From Protopterus annectens (Eukaryota > Chordata > Ceratodontiformes > Protopteridae): 64,000 nucleotides of DNA. The DNA lies in contig NC_056744.1 in NCBI RefSeq assembly GCF_019279795.1, positions 1,509,412,860-1,509,476,859 on the forward strand, given 5' to 3'. The number at the start of each line of letters is the position of its first letter. The stretch's first letter is position 1. Positions 36,201-46,624 of this stretch are shown in pieces. The notes under the pieces were generated by a model. It had not been told where the DNA came from, made no database searches, and saw only the letters and a program-made list of their open reading frames with translations. Made by a program: the position numbers and the translations under genes.

Positions 36201-37565
36201 TTTTTGCCATTTTTCCAAGACGAGAATCTGAGGTTAAACAAACTAAAGTTTCTTTCACTGTTTCCCACAGGCATACCTGTCAACCTCTTAGCTCAGGAAT
36301 TCTGGAGAAATTTAAAAATAATGGAAACAAACAGCCAGAATTAGAGAAAGATTTTAAATATTGCTGGAATTATATCCCTCTGCAAATAACATCTGCCTCT
36401 AACATCTCTTGCTTCAAACTACCACTTAAAAACTACTTAAGTAAAACCTGGCTCTGCTCCTGCACTACCCAGACTGAACAAGTCCCTCCCTCTTTCCTCT
36501 ACCAGCATACATTGACAATGTTCAGAGGGAAGGAATTAAATTAAAATTAAGATTAAAAATCTGTTTCTTAGACAAATACCAAACATATTTCTGCCTGGGC
36601 TATATTGTCTAATCATTTCTGTTCCAAGGAATGGACTCAGTGAGATTCATTTCATCTCTACGGAATGTATCCTGTAAACACTCTGTCTATTGATAATATT
36701 GTTTTTCAGCTTGCAATAGCTGTCTGAATATTTGCAGTATGCATCCACTATCTATACCAAACTATGCAAAAGAAATCTGAACAAGCTGGCTAGCTCCTAC
36801 AATAATATTGCCAGATTTGCAACTGGGTCTACCTATAGAACCCATCACTGAAACAATCTTAATCAACTAGGGTGGTTAGAATTGCCAGATCTTATTCTAT
36901 TAAACCAGCTAACTATTGCCCATAAGATACTGTTTCATCCTACATCTACTCCAATACTAACTAATCTAATCACCTCCTACAATAACCTGAAGACCCTGCG
37001 CTCATCAAATAAATTAATGGTAAAGATAAGTAAAACCAACAGTCTGGCTGGAGACTCTCTATTCTCTAACACAGTGGGTAAAACCTGGAACTCCCTCCCA
37101 ACTGATCTAACCTCCCTAACTTCAACTACCCTATTTAAATCCAAACTTAAACCATACCTTAAATCGCACTGACTATGCCCCTGTGCAAACCCAGACTAAC
37201 TTCCTCCACTGTCTCCAGACCCTATTCTTCCCACTCACACAAACTAGTTATTCCTTTTCTACTAACACTATTGTTTGTAAAACATTTTTAAAGTTCAAAT
37301 AGTGCTCAATTTTACTTACCTTATATTTTGTTGTATGTATATCCATACGTGATATGTAGCTTAGAAGATTTTTTCCTTACTCTTATGCTAAAATGTATTT
37401 ACTAGTAAAATTTGCTAAATCTTAGTAATGTACTTATGTTGTTGTGATTCTTTTCTGAAGTGTGGAGCTTTTCTCCCCGGGCCTCCACTGAAAATGGACA
37501 TATATCCAGTTGGACTAGCCTGGTCAACAAATGTAAAATAAATAAAAATAAAATAAATAAAATAA
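36200..37565 (+). mobile_element. Jockey-group LINE, C-terminal ORF2 and 3' tail
   Basis: Frame 36882-37172 (LNQLTIAHKILFHPTSTPIL ... TNSLAGDSLFSNTVGKTWNS, LP) is collinear with the minus-strand copy at 52.8-53.3 kb (PQLTIAHKIFYQPNNTPILS ... NNAAGDSLFTNTAGKHWNLL). The 3' UTR ends with TGGAGCTTTTCTCCCCGGGC, ...GACTAGCCTGGTCAACAAAT and an AAATAAAAATAAAATAAAT tail near 37565. A second short piece of the same C-terminus lies at 36400-36510 (FKLPLKNYLSKTWLCSC). The dispersed repeat also seen at 7695 occupies 36265-36375. All 5' truncated. Confidence 0.8.
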
Positions 37566-37636
37566 GTATGTATAGGTTCAGACTGTATAAGCAAAAGCTG
37601 CATTCTTTGTTAATATATAGTTCTTCTTTATATTGG

Positions 37637-38271
37637 AATACAGCAAGTGGTAGAAAATAAAACTAGTAATCGAAACAGCCACCACAGTCACCGAACACAA
37701 ATAAATCCAGGTCCAGGAGAAAAATTGACCAGTTTAATGTTTCGCAAACACAGAATTCACAGTAACGCAGTCAACTTCACGTTTTCGTCTTCAACTTTAT
37801 CAGCATTAACAACCATCATAAAACACATCTATTTTATGCTTCCCCACACAAACACAAATTCAAAAGCACCAATCAAATTGTACCTGCCTTAATTGTTTCT
37901 TAAAGAAACTTATATTTAAATACACAACATGTTAAAAAAGCAGTAAACAAATGACGTAGACTATGGATAAGTATAAAAATCCATAAAACGCTATACAATC
38001 TTTTGATTTTGTTAAAAAAAATTTAAAAAGTGTATTAAAACGTTGAATAAACCATTGTATAACATAAGCTGATATCAGTTCAGTGAGACCAACATAATAG
38101 GTGCTGTTGATATAATGTCTAGCACCATCTAGTGGTATTTCTGAAAAACTAAACCCTAAACAATGTGATTTTTTTGTTATCAAATAAGATAAAAAAATGA
38201 AGCTGTTTCATTACTGTAATTATATTATTCACTGACCAAAATGTAATCATAACTCTGAAAAACATGTGTGT
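37637..38271 (-). repeat. PLE 3' UTR and terminal repeat, left outer copy
   Basis: Minus-strand 3' region of the outer left unit: short 3' UTR (37.93-38.27 kb), then the roughly 290-bp terminal repeat shared with 43.2, 46.4 and 50.5 kb. A hammerhead-like core lies complementary to 37764-37803. Frames here (for example 37647-37892) recur in every copy only because the repeat recurs. Confidence 0.85.
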
Positions 38272-40616
38272 TTAAAGTTTTGCAGCTCTTAGTCTTAGGA
38301 ATGGAGCTAAAGACGCCATATCATTAAGCCCCACATTTCTACTTGCATCTAAAACCACTTGCCAGTATAACTCACGATATTCTATAAGGGTTTCCCACAT
38401 GCCTCCCCTAGGATTCGTGGGTACTACCTCCAATACAAAGAATTGATATCCTACAGTTCCACATTTCAAAGCATGTTTACATAATGCATTTTTTTCGTTC
38501 TTAACTCTGATATCATACACATGCTCGTAAATTCTCTGTTTGAGCTTCCTTTCGCTTTTCCCTATATAGAATGCATTGCATTTTTTGCAAGTGGCAATAT
38601 AAATTATACCTTTGGTGTCACAATTTACAAAGGAATTCAAAAAAGCTTTCTACCCCTAGCTTGCAGATAAAGATAGTCCCCACAAGCTAAGTATGTACAA
38701 TAACTGCATCTGCCACACTTAAATACTCCTTTCTTTGATTTGTTGTTCTTGTTCCTGAACTCAGCATTAAAGCCATTTTCCAGCATATTCTTGATGGACA
38801 TTCCTTTTTTATAAGTGAAAGTTAGTTCGTTTTCAAAGATATAATCTAAATCAGATATTGCAGAAAAGTTATTCCACTCTCTCATAAAAATCTTTCTAAT
38901 GAATGCAGACTGTCCATCAAAGGTAGTAACAAGACCTGCCCCATATTGATTGATAGTCTGCTTTCCTGATGTTTCTGGTTTAATGGTGATAACCTTACCT
39001 AATATAGGGGCAAAAGTATCCTCCCTTTTGGTGTTAACTTCTTCAAAAATGTTGTTAAATAATTCCTGTGGATACCCTCTGCTGATAAATAATCCCCTAA
39101 GATAGTTGACCTCTTCCAAAAATATTTGGTTGTCAGATGTCATCCTACTTAAACGCACAAGCTGCCCCTTCACCACACCCTTCTTTTGGTGGGGTGGATG
39201 GCAACTAGTGTAGTGTAGGTAAGAATTGGAAAATGTATCCTTTCCATGCACCCGTGATGTAAATGCGCCATCCTTCTTACCTATAGAGATATCCAGGTAT
39301 CTCAATTCCTGATGATCAAAATGTGTAAACTTCAAAAAACTTGTGGTCGTGTTGACATAGTTAAAAAGTTTAAAAAAATCATCTTGATCTCCATGCCAGA
39401 GAAAACAGAAATCATCAAAGAATCTGGTGTACAAGGCCCATTGATTGCAAAAAGAAGAATTGAGTAGAAATTTGTTCTCCCAATATGCCATAATTATATT
39501 GGCATAACTCGGGGCACAATGGACCCCCATGGCCACACCTTTTTCCTGTTTGAAATACTCACCCTGAAAATATAAGAAATTGTTCTTTAACACAATTTCC
39601 ATCAGGGTGAGAACATTCCTAAAATCTTTTTGCTCCAGCTTTTGACTGTCAACAAGCATTTCTTCAAACCAAAGTAAACCCACCTCGTGTGGAATACATC
39701 CAAATAAATCTGTTACGTCCATAGTACCAAATGAAAGGTTCTCAGAAAATATCGAGGGTTGCAATTTCCTTAAGAAATCCCAAGAATCCTTTAAAATGTG
39801 ATTGATGCCTTCTAAAACACATTTTACTTTTTGGTCCACAAATTTTGCTAAAGGTGAAGTCATGGACCCTTCAGCTGATACAATAGGCCTTAATGGTGGA
39901 TCAACACTATCTTTGTGTACCTTGGGAATACCAAAGATACAAGGTATTCTTGTTTTTTCCACAATAAGGTACTTGTGTGTATCACTGTCAATAGAACCAT
40001 CCAGTAACATGTCATATAACACAGTTTGTATCTTTCTGTGGGCAATATTGATTTCGTTAATAGAAACCCTTGAATATTTATCTGTGTCATTGAGCAAATT
40101 CATCATTTTACCTTCATATAGAATTGATTCAATCACTACCACTCCCCCACCTTTGTCAGGTTTCATAACTCTCAAACCATGATTGTTACTAATATCTTTT
40201 AGTGTACTCATTTCTGCAGATGTTAAATTAGAGTGTGTGTATTTTCCTGCGACACATGCTCTTATTTCATTTTCCACTTTCAACTCAAAGTTTCTGAGTT
40301 GGGGGTGTATGGGTGGATTGAAGGTACTTCTACACCTTAGATTGCCCATATCAAGGTCCCGTATTTTACCTTTGAAAAATAATTCCAGATTTTTCTTTCT
40401 TATAAACAATTTTATATCTACCAAAAGCCTAAAAATGTCTGTTTTTTGTCTAGGGATGAAAGTAAATCCCTTGGAAAACAAATCAAACCAAGATTTGTCC
40501 ACCTTGACATTTGAATAATTAAAAATGTTAAAATCGTTGTAAGTCCAGGTACACATGACATTAGTAATAGTGTCAGTTACTGCCAGGCTTGATCCCTTCT
40601 CACAAACGGCCTCCAC
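38272..40616 (-). pseudogene. PLE ORF2 (RT + GIY-YIG), left outer copy
   Basis: Frame 40616-38637 (659 residues) holds the full RT: KPDKGGGVVV, FGIPKVHKDS with PPLRPIVS, FGTMDVTDLFGCIPHEVGLL (motif A), KGVAMGVHCAPSYANIIMAY (motif B, Gly kept), YTRFFDDFCFLWHG (motif C xxDD kept) and linker FKCGRCSYCTYLACGD. A one-base loss in a T run at the RKLF site ends the frame. The next frame (38640-38272, 122 residues) has the endonuclease GIIYIATCKKCNAFYIGKSE through to its natural end (LRLRAAKL). RT is catalytically plausible, but the RT-endonuclease fusion is broken. The start is the normal ORF1/ORF2 overlap. Confidence 0.92.
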
Positions 40617-42531
40617 CCTCTGCCCCTGTAGTTTTTTGAATTGTACACAACCCTTTCCTGATTCATTAACCTTTCAGATCTTCTTACAGGGGGCAAAACC
40701 TCAGTGTCTGTGACCTGTTCTGTGTTTTCCTCGTTAGTCCATCCCTGCTCATCATTTTGCTCCTAGCCCAGTTACCAAAACCTTTCCTGGCTGGGGTTTT
40801 AGGTTTTGGATAGTGTGTTTTGTTTTTATATTCATCCAAATCCCTTTTAATTTTCCCAATTTTTCTGTCTTGTACTTCCTTACATTTTGATTCAACATTT
40901 TTGAGAAAATTGTGGTATTTGACCCTCTCTACTTCAACAGTGTACATCAAGTCACCCAGTATAGCTTTGTTAATACTGTCTATATCATGATGCAATTTGT
41001 CCATTAATATTTTGTTGTTCTTTTCCACTTTCAACTCAAAGTTTCTGAGTTGGGGGTGTATGGGTGGATTGAAGGTACTTCTACGCCTTAGATTGCCCAT
41101 ATCAAGGTCCCGTATTTTACCTTTGAAAAATAATTCCAGATTTTTCTTTCTTATGAACAATTTTATATCTACCAAAATCCTAAAAATGTCTGTTTTTTGT
41201 CTAGGGATGAAAGTAAATCCCTTGGAAAACAAATCAAACCAAGATTTGTCCACCTTGACATTTGAATAATTAAAAATGTTAAAATCGTTGTAAGTCCAGG
41301 TACACATGACATTAGTAATAGTGTCAGTTACTGCCAGGCTTGATCCCTTCTCACAAACGGCCTCCACCCTCTGCCCCTGTAGTTTTTTGAATTGTACACA
41401 ACCCTTTCCTGATTCATTAACCTTTCAGATCTTCTTACAGGGGGCAAAACCTCAGTGTCTGTGACCTGTTCTGTGTTTTCCTCGTTAGTCCATCCCTGCT
41501 CATCATTTTGCTCCCTAGCCCAGTTACCAAAACCTTTCCTGGCTGGGGTTTTAGGTTTTGGATAGTGTGTTTTGTTTTTATATTCATCCAAATCCCTTTT
41601 AATTTTCCCAATTTTTCTGTCTTGTACTTCCTTACATTTTGATTCAACATTTTTGAGAAAATTGTGGTATTTGACCCTCTCTACTTCAACAGTGTACATC
41701 AAGTCACCCAGTATAGCTTTGTTAATACTGTCTATATCATGATGCAATTTGTCCATTAATATTTTGTTGTTCTTTTCCACTTTCAACTCAAAGTTTCTGA
41801 GTTGGGGGTGTATGGGTGGATTGAAGGTACTTCTACGCCTTAGATTGCCCATATCAAGGTCCCGTATTTTACCTTTGAAAAATAATTCCAGATTTTTCTT
41901 TCTTATGAACAATTTTATATCTACCAAAATCCTAAAAATGTCTGTTTTTTGTCTAGGGATGAAAGTAAATCCCTTGGAAAACAAATCAAACCAAGATTTG
42001 TCCACCTTGACATTTGAATAATTAAAAATGTTAAAATCGTTGTAAGTCCAGGTACACATGACATTAGTAATAGTGTCAGTTACTGCCACGCTTGATCGCT
42101 TCTCACAAACGGCCTCCACCCTCTGCCCTGTAGTTTTTTGAATTGTACACAACCCTTTCCTGATTCATTAACCTTTCAGATCTTCTTACAGGGGGCAAAA
42201 CCTCAGTGTCTGTGACCTGTTCTGTGTTTTCCTCGTTAGTCCATCCCTGCTCATCATTTTGCTCCCTAGCCCAGTTACCAAAACCTTTCCTGGCTGGGGT
42301 TTTAGGTTTTGGATAGTGTGTTTTGTTTTTATATTCATCCAAATCCCTTTTAATTTTCCCAATTTTTCTGTCTTGTACTTCCTTACATTTTGATTCAGCA
42401 TTTTTGAGTAAATTGTGGTATTTGACCCTCTCTACTTCAACAGTGTACATCAAGTCACCCAGTATAGCTTTGTTAATATTGTCTACATCATGATGCAATT
42501 TGTCCATTAATATTTCGTTGTTCTTAATGAT
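40276..42531 (-). repeat. 752-bp tandem triplication across the PLE ORF1/ORF2 junction
   Basis: Identical landmarks recur at offsets of 752 and 751 bp (for example the ILMDKLHHD codons near 41.0, 41.75 and 42.5 kb). Each unit runs from ORF1 (..NN-ILMDKLHHD) through the ORF1 end and ORF2 start to FELKVE of ORF2, where it re-enters ORF1 as ELKVEKNNKILMDKLHHD. Units 2 and 3 (the two lower in coordinate) are more alike than either is to unit 1. The other arm has a single copy. Confidence 0.95.
40684..42152 (-). pseudogene. Chimeric ORF2-N / ORF1-C frames made by the triplication
   Basis: Two long frames (42152-41328, 274 residues; 41367-40684, 227 residues) start in the ORF2 N-terminus (VEAVCEK..., NVKVDKSWFDLFSKGF) and cross the duplication joint in frame into the ORF1 C-terminus (NNKILMDKLHHDIDSINKAI, then ARKGFGNWA). 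The second ends early because one base is lost after GNWA. They are by-products of the tandem duplication, not an original gene. The joints lie where both parents have an AAATGAAATA- or AAGAACAA-like run, suggesting microhomology. Confidence 0.85.
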
Positions 42532-43206
42532 AGCTTTCATAATTTCGAAAACACATTTGTCAAAAATGGCAATAAGCTCATTGAAAAAATCTGTCCCCTC
42601 AAAGACATTATTTGGATATTTGCACACTCTCAACCCCTTTGTAACAATGTTCAATGTTAAACAGTGCTTTAAGTATGCATTGTCCATATCAAGTGTTTTA
42701 TATTTGAAAAGAAAAAAATCCAAGTCATTGAGCATAGTGCTGTACCCTGCACTATATTTAGAATTACTGTGCTCGTGACTAAAGTCATATTTAGTATTTA
42801 AGATGTCAGATACTAATTTCTGAGTACCTGTATTGGTCTTGTCATTGATTGGCAGTCTCTGCGATTGACTTCTTTGGCTCCTCGTTCTTGTCGCCATAAC
42901 ATTTCCTTCATTAGAATAATCCAAGGTAATATGTGGGAAGCCCTCAAGGTTGGTGTCGCAACACTCAATCTCTTCCGTACCAATGTTAGTTGGTTTAAAA
43001 TTAACACCAGTGTTCTTTCCCCTCACATTGGTTTGTTGTATAGCTTCCTGGTTCCCTGGAACCAGGGTCAGCGTAACTAACTTAACCATAGACTGGCTGA
43101 TGGGCGTTAACAATTCCATCAGTTGTGTTAACTGCCCAATCAGTTTGCGAAGTTCTCCTGTTTCCGAACCCCTGAGACCGTGATCTGCGCCTGGTGGAAG
43201 CTCCAT
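42103..43206 (-). CDS. PLE ORF1, left arm copy
   Basis: From ATG (complement of 43204-43206) it reads MELPPGADHGLRGSETGELR, KLIGQLTQLMELL, then RTRSQRSQSQRLPINDK (basic), DLDFFLFKYKTLDMDNAYLK, then VESKCKEV-type coiled-coil-like sequence and GFGNWAREQNDEQGWTNEEN. No enzymatic motif is seen. The basic and coiled-coil character suggests a nucleic-acid-binding or multimerising protein (inference). Compared with the right-arm copy a G is missing just after the slippery site (GGG instead of GGGG), so the tail differs (YRAEGGGRL) and the -1 shift would no longer enter ORF2. Confidence 0.8.
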   Translation of the reverse strand: MELPPGADHGLRGSETGELRKLIGQLTQLMELLTPISQSMVKLVTLTLVPGNQEAIQQTNVRGKNTGVNFKPTNIGTEEIECCDTNLEGFPHITLDYSNEGNVMATRTRSQRSQSQRLPINDKTNTGTQKLVSDILNTKYDFSHEHSNSKYSAGYSTMLNDLDFFLFKYKTLDMDNAYLKHCLTLNIVTKGLRVCKYPNNVFEGTDFFNELIAIFDKCVFEIMKAIIKNNEILMDKLHHDVDNINKAILGDLMYTVEVERVKYHNLLKNAESKCKEVQDRKIGKIKRDLDEYKNKTHYPKPKTPARKGFGNWAREQNDEQGWTNEENTEQVTDTEVLPPVRRSERLMNQERVVYNSKNYRAEGGGRL

Positions 43207-43870
43207 CAAGACCAATAAAATCAAAATACAGCAAGTGGTAGAAAATAAAACTAGTAATCGAAACAGCCACCACAGTCACCGGACACAAATAAATCCCGGT
43301 CCAGGAGAAAAATTGACCAGTTTAATGTTTCGCAAACACAGAATTCACAGTAACGCAGTCAACTTCACGTTTTCGTCTTCAACTTTATCAGCATTAACAA
43401 CCATCATAAAACACATCTATTTTATGCTTCCCCACACAAACACAAATTCAAAAGCACCAATCAAATTGTACCTGCCTTAATTGTTTCTTAAAGAAACTTA
43501 TATTTAAATACACAACATGTTAAAAAAGCAGTAAACAAATGACGTAGACTACGGATAAGTATAAAAATCCATAAAACGCTATACAATCTTTTGATTTTGT
43601 TAAAAAAATTTTTAAAAAGTGTATTAACACGTTGAATAAACCATTGTATAACATAAGCTGATATCAGTTCAGTGAGACCAACATAATAGGTGCTGTTGAT
43701 ATAATGTCTAGCACCATCTAGTGGTATTTCTAAAAAACTAAACCCTAAACAATGTGATTTTTTATCATCAAATAAGATAAAAAAATGAAGCTGTTTCATT
43801 ATTGTAATTATATTATTCACTGACCAAAATGTAATCATAACTCTGAAAAACATGTGTGTTTAAAGTTTTG
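43207..43870 (-). repeat. PLE terminal repeat and 3' UTR, left inner copy
   Basis: Same roughly 290-bp terminal repeat (43.21-43.50 kb) plus 3' UTR (to 43.87 kb) as at 37.6-38.27 kb, here shared between the end of the inner truncated unit and the start of the outer one, as in tandem PLEs. A hammerhead-like core is complementary to 43352-43391. Confidence 0.85.
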
Positions 43871-44640
43871 CAGTTCTTAGTTTTAGGACTGGAGCTAAAG
43901 ACACCATATCATTAAGCCCCACATTTCTACTTGCATCTAAAACCACTTGCCAGTATAACTCACGATATTCTATAAGGGTTTCCCACATGCCTCCCTAGGA
44001 TTCGTGGGTACTACCTCCAATACAAAGAATTGATATCCTACAGTTCCACATTTCAAAGCATGTTTACATAATGCATTTTTTTCGTTCTTAACTCTGATAT
44101 CATACACATGCTCGTAAATTCTCTGTTTGAGCTTCCTTTCGATTTTCCCTATATAGAATGCATCGCATTTTTTGCAAGTGGCAATATAAATTATACCTTT
44201 GGTGTCACAATTTACAAAGGTATTTAAAAAAAGCTTTCTACCCCTAGCTTGCAGATAAAGATAGTCCCCACAAGCTAAGTATGTACAATAACTGCATCTG
44301 CCACACTTAAATACTCCTTTCTGTGATTTGTTGTTCTTGTTCCTGAACTCAGCATTAAAGCCATTTTCCAGCATATTCTTAATGGACATTCTCTTTTTAT
44401 AAGTGAAAGTTAGTTTGTTTTCAAAGATATAATCTAAATCAGATATTGCAGAAAAGTTATTCCACTCTCTCATAAAAATTTTCTAATGAATGCAGACTGT
44501 CCATCAAAGGTAGTAACAAGACCTGCCCCATATTGATCGGTAGTCTGCTTTCCTGATGTTTCTGGTTTAATGGTGATAACCTTACCTAATATAGGGGCAA
44601 AAGTATCCTCCCTTTTGGTGTTAACTTCTTTAAAAATGTT
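43871..44640 (-). pseudogene. PLE ORF2 end (linker + GIY-YIG), 5'-truncated inner copy
   Basis: Starts at the array centre in NIFKEVNTKREDTFAPILGK. A one-base loss near 44480 breaks it, then frame 44473-43970 reads MREWNNFSAIS through FKCGRCSYCTYLACGD and, in frame, RKLFLNTFVNCDTKG, GIIYIATCKKCDAFYIGKIE. Here RT linker and endonuclease are still fused. It ends early (NPREACGKPL) by a G-run deletion at the site also hit in the right outer copy. The polymerase core is absent. Confidence 0.88.
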
Positions 44641-44653
44641 ATATTAATAAAAA

Positions 44654-45971
44654 AATTATATTTTCAGGGTGAGTATTTCAAACAGGAAAAAGGTGTGGCC
44701 ATGGGGGCCCATTGTGCCCCGAATTATGCCAATATAATTATGGAATATTGGGAGAACAAATTTCTACTCAATTCTTCTTTTTGCAATCAATGGGCCTTGT
44801 ACACCAGATTCCTTGATGATTTGTGTTTTCTCTGGCATGGAGATCAAGATGATTTTTTAAAACTTTTTAAACTTTTTAACTATGTCAACATGACCACAAG
44901 TTTTTTGAAGTTTACACAACATTTTGATCATCAGGAATTGAGATACCTGGATATCTCTATAGGTAAGAAGGATGGCGCATTTATATCACGGGTGCATAGA
45001 AAGTATACATTTTCCAATTCTTACCTACACTACACTAGTTGCCATCCACCCCACCAAAAGAAGGGTGTGGTGAAGGGGCAGCTTCTGCGTTTAAGTAGGA
45101 TGACATCTGACAACCAAATATTTTTGGAAGAGGTCAACTATCTTAGGGGATTATTTATCAGCAGAGGGTATCCACAGGAATTATTTAACAACATTTTTGA
45201 AGAAGTTAACACCAAAAGGGAGGATACTTTTGCCCCTATATTAGGTAAGGTTATCACCATTAAACCAGAAACATTAGGAAAGCAGACTACCGATCAATAT
45301 GGGGCAGGTCTTGTTACTACCTTTGATGGACAGTCTGCATTCATTAGAAAGATTTTGATGAGAGAGTGGAATAACTTTTCTGCAATATCTGATTTAGATT
45401 ATATCTTTGAAAACGAACTAACTTTCACTTATAAAAAGGGAATGTCCATCAAGAATATGCTGGAAAATGGCTTTAATGCTGAGTTCAGGAACAAGAACAA
45501 CAAATCAAAGAAAGGAGTATTTAAGTGTGGCAGATGCAGTTATTGTACATACTTAGCTTGTGGGGACTATCTTTATCTGCAAGCTAGGGGTAGAAAGCTT
45601 TTTTGAATACCTTTGTAAATTTTGACACCAAAGGTATAATTTATATTGCCGCTTGCAAAAAATGCGATGCATTCTATATAGGGAAAAGCGAAAGGAAGCT
45701 CAAACAGAGAATTTACGAGCATGTATATGATATCAGAGTTAAGAACGAAAAAAATGCATTATGTAAACATGCTTTGAAATGTGGAACTGTAGGATATCAA
45801 TTCTTTGTATTGGAGGTAGTACCCACGAATCCTAGGGGAGGCATGTGGGAAACCCTTATAGAATATCGTGAGTTATACTGGCAAGTGGTTTTAGATGCAA
45901 GTAGAAATGTGGGGCTTAATGATATGGTGTCTTTAGCTCCCTTGCTAAAACTAAGAGCTGCAAAACTTTAA
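44654..45971 (+). pseudogene. PLE ORF2, 5'-truncated inner copy of the right arm
   Basis: Begins abruptly at the array centre (TTATATTTTCAGGGTGAGTA) inside RT, just before motif B (VAMGAHCAPNYANIIMEYWE), then YTRFLDDLCFLWHG (motif C). A small KLF-LF duplication follows (KLFKLFNYV), then the linker FKCGRCSYCTYLACGD. The frame stops at RKLF* (45606, T-run deletion). Frame 45603-45971 continues GIIYIAACKKCDAFYIGKSE to the natural end LKLRAAKL. The endonuclease is full length. It lacks everything before motif B. Confidence 0.9.
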
Positions 45972-46624
45972 ACACACATGTTTTTCAGAGTTATGATTAC
46001 ATTTTGGTCAGTGAATAATATAATTACAGTAATGAAACAGCTTCATTTTTTTATCTTATTTGATGATAAAAAATCACATTGTTTAGGGTTTTGTTTTTTA
46101 GAAATACCACTAGATGGTGCTAGACATTATATCAACAGCACCTATTATGTTGGTCTCACTGAACTGATATCAGCTTATGTTATACAATGGTTTATTCAAC
46201 GTTTTAATACACTTTTTAAAATTTTTTTTAACAAAATCAAAAGATTGTATAGCGTTTTATGGATTTTTATACTTATCCATAGTCTACGTCATTTGTTTAC
46301 TGCTTTTTTAACGTGTTGTGTATTTAAATATAAGTTTCTTTAAGAAACAATTAAGGCAGGTGCAATTTGATTGGTGCTTTTGAATTTGTGTTTGTGTGGG
46401 GAAGCATAAAATAGATGTGTTTTATGATGGTTGTTAATGCTGATAAAGTTGAAGACGAAAACGTGAAGTTGACTGCGTTACTGTGAATTCTGTGTTTGCG
46501 AAACATTAAACTGGTCAATTTTTCTCCTGGACCTGGATTTATTTGTGTTCGGTGACTGTGGTGGCTGTTTGGATTACTAGTTTTATTTTCTACCACTTGC
46601 TGTATTTTGATTTTATTGGTCTTG
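45972..46624 (+). repeat. PLE 3' UTR and terminal repeat, right inner copy
   Basis: 3' UTR 45972-46343, then the terminal repeat (about 46320-46610) leading straight into ORF1 of the next unit. It therefore acts both as the end of one unit and the leader of the next, as in pseudo-LTRs of Penelope-like elements. Confidence 0.85.
46430..46490 (+). ncRNA. Hammerhead-ribozyme-like motif in the PLE terminal repeat
   Basis: Core CTGATAA at 46440-46446, an extra A, stem II GTT/GAC (46448-46450 with 46454-46456, loop GAA), GAAA at 46457-46460, stem III AACG...CGTT (A46460-G46463 with C46476-T46479), then A46480 as the residue before the predicted cut. Order and spacing fit a type I hammerhead of the kind known in Penelope-like elements. 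Deviations: the catalytic G of CUGAUGA is A, an extra A precedes stem II, and stem I is weak. Probably degenerate. The same motif recurs at 50526-50566 and, on the minus strand, at 37764-37803 and 43352-43391. Confidence 0.5.

Noticed and set aside
35978..36544. Long frames rich in Lys/Glu or Phe/Leu/Ser
   Set aside because: Produced by the TTTC microsatellite joined to LINE remnants.
40684..42152. Chimeric 274- and 227-residue proteins as possible new genes
   Set aside because: Fully explained by tandem duplication across the ORF1/ORF2 joint.
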